NCBI RefSeq assembly: GCF_012489685.1
Contig: NC_080041.1
Span: 23,251,802 to 23,315,801 of the forward strand
From: Lotus japonicus
Lineage: Eukaryota > Streptophyta > Magnoliopsida > Fabales > Fabaceae
DNA: 64,000 nucleotides
Reading direction: 5' to 3'
The notes beneath the pieces are model-generated. The model saw nothing but the letters and a program-made list of their open reading frames with translations. It searched no databases and was not told the DNA's origin. A program made the position numbers and the translations under genes. Each line of letters opens with the position of its first letter. Within the stretch, counting starts at the first letter, position 1. Of the stretch, positions 1-11,475 are shown piece by piece.

Positions 1-846
1 CAATACTTCCCATTGGCTTTACGTCGGTTTAAGCGACGTTAAAGAGTAGAAATAGGCATTAGAGTCGGGGCTAGCTAGTTCAATTGTTTTTTCTTCAAAG
101 TACATATCAATAAGCCATACTAGATCTCCCTGCGGATGGCTTAGCTATGCACTTGAACTGATTGTCCGTCATAACATCGCACATAATTTTTCCTCCATCA
201 TCTCACATCTTGGCTCATGAAAATTAATATTTTTAAATTCTCCATTTAACTAACTCTCTTATTTAATTTATTTATTTATTTAACACTCTCACCCACACCT
301 CTAATTTTAAAAGTCATAATCTTCATCAGAAACCATATGCACAACGTAACTAAACATGAAATTAAAACTTAGTATTTGATCACAACAAAGAGAGCCTAAA
401 TGGTTTTTGGGTTGGAACATGCATGCATGAGTGAAGAATGTGTTTATTCACCAATGTCTATTTTTTTCCTTCAAGTCCACATCTCAGACCCCTGAAGAAT
501 AATCATTATCGTTTCATCTAATTAATACATATATATTACTGACACGTAACAGAAATAATTAATAATTTTAGGACAGAAGATTACTAAAATGTAGAAAGAG
601 CTAGCAAAACGTCGTATGTACCAACTTGAGCTAGAAGACGTACATAAACAATATTTAATAACCAAGAAGCGACAACAAAGTGGGAACGGGACAGAAAAAC
701 CTCTGTTCAGACTGGAGAATTTTTAGCTACAAAACGTCATCAAACAACAACAATAATGATTCTGGTAAATACGCGTTGTGCGAAACACAGTTGTTATTGT
801 GGCAATAAAACGATTTCTAACCTCCACAATTTGTAATTGTAGGGTA
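1..846. other. AT-rich intergenic DNA, no gene seen
   Basis: No convincing coding frame, structured RNA or element boundary is visible here. The stretch ends at the Helitron terminus at 847. Confidence 0.5.
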
Positions 847-873
847 CTAGATAGTGACCCGTGCGATGCACGG
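847..873 (-). mobile_element. Helitron 3' terminus (hairpin plus CTAG)
   Basis: Read on the minus strand, a short GC-rich hairpin (859-873) is followed by 8 nt and then CTAG (847-850), with T as the next base. This is the known Helitron 3' end: hairpin, short spacer, CTRR, insertion between A and T. The 5' end of this copy, to the right, was not located, so its extent is unknown. The same arrangement recurs at 7,464, 8,934, 9,223, 16,244 and 17,559. Confidence 0.5.
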
Positions 874-3800
874 TTGCTATTTTTTAATTACAATCAGTAA
901 TTTGTTATGAATATAAATTAAATACTATTTAATAGTTATATTAAACTATTTTGAAATCTAGTGTATGAAAACATATTTTCCTCAACAATATCTATTTCAA
1001 ATTTAATTTTCCACAATACATGTGTGTCATAATTGTTTGTTATTTAAAATATGTGATTACAAATTTAGAACTATGTTTTTTAAAAATAAATTCCACTGCT
1101 TAATAATGTCTTTACTTTTGTTTGAGTATAATATGAAAATACTATATATGTTTTGTTGTTCAGGATAAAATGGTTAACAATAACGTTTTAAATTGGATTT
1201 AGAAAGATGTGATAGCTGGTATTGTATATGGAGTACGTCAACCTCATTGATTCTTATTATAAATACATCAAACTAAATCTGCTACTCCACTATTTCTTAA
1301 TATGAGTTAAAAAAATAATTTTTAAATATACCATTAATAATTGTCTTAGCTGTTAAACATAATCATTTTATCTCACAAGAAACACAATCATTTCTCTTCT
1401 CATCTATGAGTCAGAGATAATGTCAAAACTCCTTTGTTAGTTTGATGAACGAATTCGTCGCACATCATTCTCAATGAAAATGTGGTGATATTGAAAATTT
1501 TAAGAATGTTACCAAATTCTTTGTTTCTCTATAATGTCAACTACAATACTAAGTAGAAAGAGCAAACATGAAGCACCAGATATTTATCTCTTCTTCCATA
1601 TCAATATATCTATAGTCAAAATACTCGAAAGCGTAACAAAAAGAACAACACAACAGATGGGGGAAGGGCTAAATCAGTCCAGCAATATCTGTTATATACT
1701 TATATTATAAGGGCTCCATAAACATAAAGATTAACTACCACACGTCTAATAAAACTCATGGCTTTGTGATTCTATATTGCAGACCAAACTTCATAGCCAA
1801 CAATTCAGTGCACGTAATAAGTCATTCCAATTTACTAACCCCAAAATGACAAGTAGCCTATCTGGAGTCCTATTCATTTGTATGGACCTGGAAAAAGAAA
1901 TTACAACTTTGCTTTCATTTGTGCAAAGGAAGAAAACCAGTGCACTAAAGTTTTCAAGCTTTCCCATGCAATAGGATTTCTAAATCATTTAGTAATGAAG
2001 GAAATGATATTCAAAGTAATAAAGACAACAATTGGCCAATTAGACAGACATAAGGAGAAGCATCATTAAGATACATCAGTACTTCTTGAAAGAGTATCTC
2101 AAAATTCACCAGGGCAAAATGGTAGCACGTCAACCTGCAATACAGAAAGATGAGGCTGAAGTAAAAATTATAGTTTTATGCATGATAAATAAGATTATTT
2201 AAGTAGCACTATAGTGGTTGGATATATGCCTGCAACTTGTATGAAAAATTACATTCCTCTGAATCAAATATAATGAATGAAGTCAATGAATCAAATAAAC
2301 AGAGCATAGAATATAAGAGATAAATTTGAAAGATGTTGTTGAAAAGACTAAGCTTCAAATTGATTTTATAGTTTTATACATATGCAACTATATAAAATGT
2401 GTTCAGGAAAGAGGTAAGAGGCAAACCTGATATAAAATGTGCATCCAATTAGCACCTCGAGGACTGACAACATGTTCCAAAACTTTAGCACATTTTTCGA
2501 ACTTCATTAAAACTAAATTAGTATCACATGGAAAAAAACTGCACATGAAAACCATTTTCAGTACCATGCATATATGAGTACTAACTTTTCTAATATATTT
2601 AGCTTATTGACTCCACTTTGACATCTCAAACACAGCTATAAAAAGTTCAAAAGAGTATAGACCATGTCAAAGATGTCCAACAGAACAACATAAATGACAT
2701 AAATTTATAGTCACATACTCACATAGGCAAACAACAAATAAGCTTGAAACCAATGAGCATATGTGCATTAAAATGCATTTAATTCCTTAAAGTCCTAAAT
2801 CCAATTAACTTAACTGCTTTCTTAAATTCTTCAGTTCCTTGGTCAGAGTTTTTGACAACCTTGGCCGCAATTTCTTGTTTTTATGCTAATCTGTATTGGT
2901 CTAGCCATAATCACTGCCATTAGTCTGGGCATGTTATGTGTGCTTTGTGATTTTGAATTATGATGGCAGCTATAAAAACAACTTACCCTATGAACAACAT
3001 ATAATTTAAAGACCAAAACTGTTCAATTTCACTCAGTTCTCGAGCATCTCTCCAGCTAGAAGACTTTAATGATGTTATTTGAAGAAAATATTAAGTTTTA
3101 TGACTGTCAAATTACATTAAACATATACTTGGATTTTTAAGAGATAGGCATACAGAAAGAAAAAGGACTAAAAAACTGTAACATAAAACTGATAAGATTA
3201 AAATTATTGTTCACATAGCTTCTTCATAGTTTGTCAGTTGTTAGCTACAGAGTATCGACAATATGGAAAATAACTTAGCAACCACACAATTAAAAAGTTG
3301 ACTAAACTTGATCAAAGAGACTAAAGTTGAAATTCTGGAATAAAGCTTATGTGATAACATGAGATTATACTGATAATTCGCCTAAACCTTTGAAGTCTAT
3401 ATAATCATTTCACCTCATTGTCATCATTCCATTCTATGCCTATTAATAATTTGCTTTCAGAATGCTCTGGGCTCTAACTCTTTCTTCCTTAGAATATAAA
3501 TCCAGCCAAGATTCAAAGTTGCTCATTTGCTATCAGTTGGCACTTCCATTGGTAAAATCATACACCTGACTTCTAGTAAAAACTCTATATACCAAAGCTG
3601 GTTCAATAGTTTATTGGTGTTACTCTTGCACAAATAAGGAAAGGAATAATACCAAGTAAGCATCAAGATGTGGAGGATAGTTGTTGTGTCAAACCAACTC
3701 AATACCATATTGAGATAAACTAAAATCTTGAATGTAGCATGTCATAACCCCATAGATAAATGATACAAATTGTGCAAGAGTAAGAATGCCTAGAGAGTTT

Positions 3801-4236
3801 TTCATGTACCGGTTATCATTACATGCTCCTAAGAAGCACTCACAGAGGCCTGTCATAAAAAAAATCTAAATCTGAGAAGAAAAAAACACCTTTTCTTTAG
3901 ACAAACATTAAGGAGCATTATGGACTATCATGGTTATTTGCAAACCTGAAGCCAAAGAATAAGGTTTAATAAAATGCAAATATAAGTTGTGTAGCTTTTA
4001 AGGATCTCCAAGTTGGCTTTTTTATGGACTATGATGGATATTCCCTAAGATTTTGAAAAAATTTGGTTCAACTTCCAAGTCAGGTGGGCTTCTTTGTTTA
4101 TTGAATGAACCCCCTGTTCATGCATCTAGAATCAATTCCACATATCACACACATAAATATTAGAACATTGCAAAATTTATAGACAAAAGAACCAAACAAA
4201 AACTAAACTAAACAAAAAAGATGGACATAAAGAACC
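874..4236. other. AT-rich stretch, possibly Helitron interior
   Basis: I see no supportable gene. Short open frames near 1,777-2,069 and 3,523-3,708 lack codon bias, recognisable domains and splice context. The stretch may belong to the Helitron whose 3' end is at 847. Confidence 0.4.
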
Positions 4237-4714
4237 TTCATTCCTATCAACAGGACTGCTTGATCGCCAGTCCATCTTCACCGGTTTAATCCCATTATCC
4301 AAGCTGTTATTTTTCCTAGACGAAACTGCATTGGCTGGTTTGATTCAGAATCCTGCAACCTTTTCTCTGCCTCCTCAAGCTGCACATCATTCACAATCTT
4401 ATATTAACCACCCAATAAAATCTACACCTTTAGTAGCTATAAGTATAACACACAACAAAGCTTCACTTGAGAACAAACAAATCTATGATAACAATGATAA
4501 AAAACAACATTCTTGTATACACCACAAGAAAAACCAAGCATGATATTGAAAGGGAAGTAGTAATAGTAGTTGTAGTAGTGAAAAGAGTGACCTGAGATTG
4601 GTAATAAGCGATGCGTTTGTGGATGTTTTCGACTTCATGGGTGCGGTGTTCGATTAGAGCGACTACTTCCTCTTCTTGTTCCTCCCTGCCGGTGGTGCTT
4701 TCGTATTTTGCCAC
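4237..4714 (-). pseudogene. Two-exon coiled-coil gene fragment
   Basis: Exon 1 runs from an ATG at 4,714 to 4,592 (41 codons, rich in Glu, Lys and Arg). It ends at CAG/GT. A 212-nt intron (4,380-4,591) ends in TGTGCAG, and exon 2 starts at 4,379 in the same heptad-like style (LEEAEKRLQDSES). About 13 codons later the coding character moves to another frame (SSRKNNSLDNGIKP, then KMDWRSSSPVDRNEG). This suggests a small frame-disrupting deletion near 4,335-4,345. The predicted product is an acidic coiled coil; I do not recognise the family. The region upstream to about 5,125 would be the promoter and 5' UTR. Exon-intron structure together with the frame break suggests a captured or decayed gene copy rather than a working gene. 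Confidence 0.5.
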
Positions 4715-6653
4715 AAAAAATCTGAATTGGAGGGCCTTATATATGGAGCAATTGGCCAGAAAAGTGATGTAAAGTATACTCCTAACTTGAATTGGTGCAG
4801 AAAAGTGAAATTAGATGTCGAAAAGTTTTCACTTACGGGTCTGTGTTCAGAAAAGTAGAAAAAAAGCAGATAAAGGAGGAAAGGGTTTTTAACCTGTCAA
4901 AAAACTGGGATTTGCGGTGGTTGTGTCAAAGGAAGGGGATGCTTGCGGCTGTTGAAAGGGGTGTTTGCCGCGATAGAGAGTGAAGAATAGAGGCAGATTT
5001 GGGTTGTCTGTGATGGTGGTGCTCGCGGCAGTTGCCAGGTTGAGGATTCCGATGATGGGGGGGGGGGGGGGAGAGAAACGTAGAGGATGTTCAGAAGAGA
5101 GGAGAGAGGCTGAGTAACCTACCATTTTTATTTACTTTATACGTACATAAATAAAAAAGTAATAAATTTGGTGCAATTGTAATCGGAAAAGCAACAAAAA
5201 GGAACCAGCTTATAAAAAAAGAACAAAAAGTAGCCTTACCGTGGACCTTGACACACTGAATAAAACTCTCAAAGTGAACAGTAGATTTTAGCTACTTCCT
5301 TTGTAGTGTTTATAGATTGGAAAAATAATTCTAACTATTTTGAAATTCTATCAATGACCGTCACAAAATCTACTTGTTTTAGTGGAGGTTGAAAACTTAA
5401 TTATATTCTCTAAACACTTTTTTTGTTTTACATTTCATGGTTAGCAGTTGTTGGGTAAAAATCGTTGCAAGTCACGTAAATGTTGGTGAGATGTCGCGCG
5501 TTGTCAGTCTCTGTATATATAAGAACTCATAAAACAATACTATGGTTCCAAGAGTTTGATAAAATGAGTGTTCAATTTCACAAAGTCTAAAACACATTTA
5601 CACATAATTAAACTAAGACATATAACATCGAGTTATGCTATATACTTAGCATGACCTCTTCCAAGCATGAATATGGAAGAATGCATACATAGGGAGTTAT
5701 CAAAAATCAAGGACCTAGTAAGTAATAATGAACTCAAAAGATTCATCAACAAGCCTAAATGGATGTCTAATTATACGTTTATTTAATTTAGAGATATTAT
5801 ATATAGTTATTTTATGATTATATCTAGTTATTTTGCCTGGGCTGGTCCCAAGTTTCATTATTCTTCAATATAATCTTCATATTTTGAAAAAAAATATTTA
5901 GTTATTTTAGTGGATGTTATTTCTTTCGCAATTAGACTAGATTTGTCACTTATTTGTTGATTATTTTTTAGTTTTAAGTTGAAATTCTTTTTCCAATTAA
6001 TGATATCAGAAAATGAGAAGTATGTGCTCCCAATTTCATTATTTGACTCTAAATTCTCTCTAACTCTAACTGAATCGACTTTAATTAGAATTTTATATCC
6101 TATCAGAAGGTTTATTAAATTAATAATCAATGGTGGAAAATTTCTGCAGTTCATCAAATATATTTTCGACTTCTTTGTCAATTCCCTATATTTTCTAATC
6201 AAGAAGTGATCCTAAAACATAGTGAAACGAATTCCTTACTGCGCATATAGCTTTCTAATAGAACAAGTCAACAAGCCTAGCTATGAGTAAACAGAGCAGA
6301 TTATAAGAAAATCAAATCTCTGACCAAATCAATGTGCTTAGACATTATTGTATGAAATCGTATACTAAAATCAAGTGGCTTGTACCCGGATGCATCGGTT
6401 AGAGTTGCTGGTAGCGTGTTTTAAGGTGGAAGCACATGCAATTAAGCAACTTAATTAGAACATTATGTCATATTAAATGCACATAAATCTGGATTACTCT
6501 TTAGGCCCAGTCGTGCGTCTCATAAAGAGACAATATTGATGTGATAGGTTAGGAACTAAGCGCGTTTAATTGTCCACGTTAATCCATTGCATAATTCAAA
6601 TCTCATATATGTCCCACATTCATCTAGCATTATAAACAACCATGAAAAAAGCA
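4715..6653. other. Non-coding, includes a poly-G run
   Basis: The first 400 bases may be the 5' flank of the minus-strand gene fragment. A homopolymer of about 12 G lies near 5,058-5,070. The overlapping open frames at 5,858-6,209 are AT-rich on both strands and show no domain. Nothing else is supported. Confidence 0.4.
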
Positions 6654-6662
6654 ATATTTTTA

Positions 6663-6856
6663 GAGTTTAATGGATATGCACTGACAGTGTAAAATAGTTT
6701 TACACAGTCATCCAATCAAAGCATGCCACATAGGAGAGATAATTACATTTTACTTTAATTTTAATTAAAAGAATAAGATATTTTCTGATTTGGCGGAATT
6801 CAATTGGATGTCTGTGTAAAACTATTTTACACTGTCAGTGCATATCCATTAAACTC
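6663..6856. mobile_element. Mutator-type MITE with 44-bp perfect TIRs
   Basis: A 194-bp element has terminal inverted repeats identical over 44 bp (6,663-6,706 and 6,813-6,856), with further imperfect pairing inward. It is flanked by a perfect 9-bp direct repeat ATATTTTTA (6,654-6,662 and 6,857-6,865). A 9-bp target duplication is typical of Mutator-like elements. There is no coding capacity, so it depends on a transposase from elsewhere. The whole element could fold into a long hairpin. Confidence 0.85.
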
Positions 6857-6865
6857 ATATTTTTA

Positions 6866-7463
6866 TGCAAGAGGTTTGAGGTGATGATTAGGTGTCATCT
6901 TCCTTTAATCATGAGGTTAGAAGTTGACCATCACATATGAGAATGTAGCACATTTTGTGGTCAATCACTTACCACTTAGTGTAACCAAGAAGATTAATCA
7001 GTACTATTGTGAGAGGTATATATATTTTGATTATAAAAACATTTTTAAATGAGTTGAACTTATATATATATAAAAAATAAAAATACTACTAATTAAGGAA
7101 ATGTTACATGGATAGAGATAGATCTAAACACATGACAATTAAACCATTTCACATGGAGTTAAATGCAAACACAAGCTTAAAATAGAATAATCTCATTATA
7201 GTTAATTTATGTGTTTGATGATACAAAAAATTTAGATTTTTTTTTTGTTACATGTGAAAAGAAAAGACAAAACAAACGACTAGACTAAAACATCTTAATA
7301 CAGTAATGCGATCACACCTGATCTCCTAATCTGAAGAGGAGATTCTGCAATTGTTGCATCTCCAAACCCGAGTGTTATTTGCACAGCTACCATATTATGC
7401 AGATTTTAGTTATATTTTTTTATTCCATTAATTAATATGGGTTTGTGATCCAAATACATAATA
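6866..7463. other. AT-rich intergenic DNA
   Basis: Nothing beyond simple AT-rich sequence is seen between the MITE and the next Helitron end. Confidence 0.4.
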
Positions 7464-7958
7464 CTAGATATTACACTCGTGCGTTGCACGGGTTTACTTA
7501 CAATAATTTTTTAAAATTATATATAAACTATTATAATTAAATTAAATTAAAATTAAAATTGTTTTTCATTAAAAATATAGAAAATTTATGTTTTTTGTGT
7601 GAAAATAATTAATAATACTCAAATCTAATTATTGATATTTTATTATTAGTATAAAAATAATTTATAATTTTATTTTTAATTTTAATATGAAAAATTATTT
7701 AAATTAATTTGAAATATTTAAATTTAGGAAAAAAGGTTAAGTAATAAGTGTTTAATATCATTAAATTGTAACAAAAATATATCATAAAATAAGTTTTTTT
7801 CGTTGTTCTTTGGGTTAGTAATCTTAGGCTTTGAGAATGGTTCCTATCTGGCTTTGTCATTTTTTTGATCCCTTTGAGGAGAGTTGTATATCTTGTTAAT
7901 TCCCATGAATATATTTATACTTTCTAATAAATCATGAAATAAGTTTTAATATTATTTT

Positions 7959-8486
7959 GGCTAAAAAACACTTTTGGCCCCTGATGTTTCAAGTTTGTGC
8001 AAATTCTGCCCTACTCTATTTTTGTCGATGTTTCTACCCCTCATGTTTTCAAACAGTGCACCGTCTACCCCTCCGTCAGTCAGCGTTAAAAAACTAACGG
8101 AATGAGCTCATTTGACTTTTTTTTTATATATTTTTTGAACCTGCCACGTGAAAATTACAAGGGAAATTGGAAAAAGGGAGCATGGGAGATTCAAACTCAA
8201 GACCTGTAAGTAGAAAAACATGCATTTAACCAGTTCAGTTACATCCATAATTGATATATACATCAAGCAAATTTAATTTATATCATTTCCTTGATCATCA
8301 TCAACTTCATATACTCCTCTTCATCTCTCCAATCCACTCAGGAGCCTCTTCTGAGAAAGCCTGACTGACGGAGGGGTAGACGATGCACTGTTTGAAAACA
8401 TGTGGGGTAGAAACATCGACAAAAATAGAGTAGGGGCATAATTTGTACAAACTTGAAACATCAGGAATCAAAAGTGCTTTTTAGCC
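7959..8486. mobile_element. Non-autonomous Mutator-like element, ~125-bp TIRs
   Basis: The terminal inverted repeats 7,959-8,083 and 8,361-8,486 are about 90% alike by eye. They are flanked by near-perfect 9-bp direct repeats (TATTATTTT at 7,950-7,958, TATTGTTTT at 8,487-8,495). Long TIRs with a 9-bp duplication indicate a Mutator-like element. The roughly 280-bp interior has no ORF. It does contain a tRNA B-box-like stretch near 8,184-8,198 on the minus strand, possibly from an older SINE. It sits inside Helitron B. Confidence 0.8.
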
Positions 8487-9222
8487 TATTGTTTTTTATA
8501 CTTTTAACCGGAAAAGTCAATATTTGTTGGGACCTGTCAAGACCAAGAATAAAAATTAATTTAAACTTTTGGAATTATAATAATTTATAACTTAAATAAC
8601 GTAGAATATTTCTAGTGAATTTAAACTTATTCAACTTATTTGGTTTCTAAATGTTTCCTCACAAATGATAGTCATGAAACTCATCCTTCGAGACGCTACG
8701 ATCACGTTAAGTGGATAGGTCTTGCACAACAAAAATAATACAACTTTGGACATTATTATTTTTCTCTATTATGCTTCATCGAGTAATTTTTACTCATGAT
8801 ATATTTTAATATTTTTTCGATAATTCACATATATGTTATATTTAATATTAAATACCTTTTAGCGGCATTTTTTAATTTTTTAATTTTTTTTCTAAAATTA
8901 TTTATTTCAAAATACTATTTGATTATTATGTAACTAGTACTTTTTACCCGTGCGATGCACGGGGATATTCATTTTTGGGCTTTGTATTTTTTTTTTGTTA
9001 AATCTGTTCTTTTTATTAAATGTTTGTATTTGTTTTTTTTGTTTTGTTTTGTTTTTATCTTTTGACTTGTTGTTTTAAATGGTAGATTAATATTATTTTT
9101 GTGTCTGTTGATTAGTTTATTTCAGCTAGTTGAAGTAACATTTATGCGCTAGGTTTTTTTTTGCAATCGGCATTATTTCATTGAGAATAAAACTGAGAGC
9201 GTATTATTTCACACTTTTTCAG

Positions 9223-9251
9223 CTAGTATTGTGACCCGTGGGATGCACGGA
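9223..9251 (-). mobile_element. Additional Helitron-like 3' terminus
   Basis: CTAG at 9,223-9,226 follows, on the minus strand, an imperfect hairpin at 9,234-9,251. The base after CTAG is C rather than T. This may be a degraded second Helitron end nested in Helitron C, or an old end incorporated from another element. No matching 5' end was assigned. Confidence 0.35.
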
Positions 9252-9842
9252 GGATATTCATTTTTATTTTTAGCATAAAATTTTTAAATGTGTTATTTTT
9301 GTTAGTTTTATAAAAAAAAAAGTATATGAATTAACTAATAAAACTTATTTTAGTTACAAAAAAACATAAACTGGAATGTTTTTTTACGATAAATGTATTT
9401 TAGTTTGTATGCTGGAAGCGTAATAATTATATTTATTTGTTTTTGTATTAATTGTATGTTTGTTTATATTTAATTTATATTTTCATATTCAAATTTAATA
9501 GTCTCATGCTACTATTATTTTTAAAATTATTAATTTAAATTGTTCTTAATAAAGATTCTTATAATTCAAAATTATTGAACCCTTTTATATATCTTATTTA
9601 TTCTATCCTTAATCGGACCACCAACGAATCTCAAACAGGTTAAAAACTTGTCAAACACAAAAAAAAACATTAACTTTTCATAATTTATTACATTTATTAA
9701 TCATAAATTGAAACTTGAAGATTCACATTCAATATTTTATTGAAGCCCATTTATTTTTTAACTTATGTCCCTTTATGCAATTTGGTAAAAGAAATATTGA
9801 TTTACTATTATTGTATTTCTCTTTTGTACCGACGAACAATAG

Positions 9843-10052
9843 CATTGGGTACAGATTGTACCGTACAATCTTAATGCGCATATGGAGCTCACTTTTACAA
9901 AATCTGGTGCAATATTGGGTATTCACAAAACTGTGGTATATGGTAGAGGAAAACAATTGCAAAAAGAGATGGCTTCAGATTTATGTTATAAGCATAATAA
10001 TGAAATCTGGTCTAAGATTAGAAAGCATATGAATTTCGACGTAGCCTTGTAA
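9843..10052 (+). pseudogene. Unidentified coding-like fragment (C-terminal)
   Basis: A 69-codon frame follows a TAG at 9,840 and ends in TAA at 10,050. Its composition is protein-like (for example ELTFTKSGAILGIHKTVVYG and KQLQKEMASDLCYKHNNEIW), unlike the AT-rich surroundings. I do not recognise the family. Its position inside Helitron C suggests a captured final exon. An exon boundary may lie near 9,840-9,860, but no clear acceptor was fixed. Confidence 0.4.
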
Positions 10053-10768
10053 TTAAGAATGTTGGTCTCTTAAATTTGCACCCAGGAATAATTACATAGA
10101 CAGTTCATGTTATAGGTCTTTAATGGTCCTGTACTCCTGTTGGCCTAGCTTACTTGTCTAAATGACTTCTTTGGAAAGCAAAATGTCTTTCCTACCTGTG
10201 ATAAGGGCTTCAACAGATTTGTAGTACAAACTTCAGTACCTTTGTCTTTAAATTTACCTCTTCCTAAACCTTTATTTTTCCCTATTTTAACTATCTCTTT
10301 TTTTCTGAAAAAAAAACATGGATCCGTTGTTCAAAAGAAAATTATACATAAAGAAAGTAGTACTCAGGGAACTAATTCTTTGGAATTTAAATGGACGCAA
10401 GACTTGCTTAATTAAGCTGAGGAAAGAAAGTTGAACAACCACAATAACCGTTAAAAACTGGCCACTAATGCCAGTCATTCCATTTAAAAAATAAAAAAGA
10501 GACAACCTTAGAGAGCTGAATCCAAAGTTAAAGTTACATTTAAAACGCAGAAGCTTGATTTAGTGATGCACAATGATTATCACACCGACAAAGCAATGCT
10601 ACTAAAATAAGGGTATAGCTCCCAACTTGCACAACTTTTCTTCAATTTGAAGCGAAGGAAGTGGAAGAACTATAGAATTCTCCTATAAGTTGCTCCCAGG
10701 AGCAGATACCTCAGTACTGCAAACAGGAAAGATGATTGCAGGAAAGATCTGTCAAGGACTCACCACTG

Positions 10769-10968
10769 TCATGATTCATTGCTTCCATGTTGATCTTTCC
10801 CAGTTTTGTACTTGACTGAAGGCAAACAGGTATTAGTATCAGTTAGATGACCTCTGCTTTCAGTTTCAACTACTTCCCTCCAATGCTAGTATGAAAGTTC
10901 ATCTGGACCTACATCCTCCCAAGCATCCTGTGAATTACCACCATGTTCGTCCATGTACTCAGCCTCCA
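10769..10968 (-). pseudogene. BIG BROTHER-like RING E3 ligase fragment
   Basis: After a splice acceptor (ATTACAG at 10,969-10,975) an exon opens at 10,968 with an acidic stretch ending DAWEDVGPDELSY. An in-frame TAG follows (10,886-10,888). The same frame continues with VVETESRGHLTDTNTCLPS and KYKTGKDQHGSNES before TGA (10,769-10,771). In plant E3 ligases of the BIG BROTHER group this region lies just N-terminal to the C-terminal RING-H2 domain. The RING Cys/His residues themselves are not found here, so no ligase activity is possible. The in-frame stop and truncation mark it as a non-functional capture. The family assignment is from recognition and was not searched. Confidence 0.6.
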
Positions 10969-11293
10969 CTGTAATTGAAAATGATATTGTCTTTATAGAA
11001 CTCAGAAGCTGCAACATCAATTCAGAGGAGAACCTAAAAACGAAAGACAAATTATATGTCAATTAAAAAGAACACATTTGAAAAGCCAAAGCAATGTAAA
11101 CATAATTTTGATAAGAGGCTAACTTTGCCGGTTAACTGTGGCAATGGCAATTTTCAGAAATTTCAAACCAAATGATGTAACTAAAAGCATATCAAGTTGA
11201 GCAAAACCATGTCCATTTAGTTTCAAAAACAATAGAGCAACCCCATAAAGATTTATGCATTAAAAATTAAGGGAGGAAATAAAAACAGAAAAC

Positions 11294-11475
11294 CTAGTCC
11301 TAAATTGAGCAAAACTATATACATTGCCAGCATGAAGTTCTATAGACACAACATCCCCAAATAGCACAAATGATTGCCCGGCATGAAGTTTTATAGACAC
11401 AACATCCCCAAATAGCAAAAATGATTGCTTAAGCTCCTCCTCCTTGACATTAAGATCTAAATTACAAACATAAAC
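11294..11475 (-). pseudogene. RRM exon fragment with internal duplication
   Basis: A 182-nt exon-like block starts after TTTCAG (acceptor at 11,476-11,481) and ends at a GT (11,292-11,293). It encodes the first half of an RNA recognition motif: VYVCNLDLNVKEEELKQSF matches the beta1-alpha1 layout, and LFGDVVSIKL the beta2 strand. The style resembles the third RRM of RBP45/RBP47 proteins. A 51-bp unit (17 codons) is repeated in tandem (about 11,377-11,427 and 11,326-11,376), duplicating the beta2 region and disrupting the fold. The RNP1 motif is degraded (YSFAQF). It lies in Helitron C on the same strand as the E3 fragment but is unrelated to it. Confidence 0.6.

Noticed and set aside
5858..6209. 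114-codon minus-strand frame and its plus-strand partner
   Set aside because: AT-rich, open on both strands and without domain or conserved pattern.
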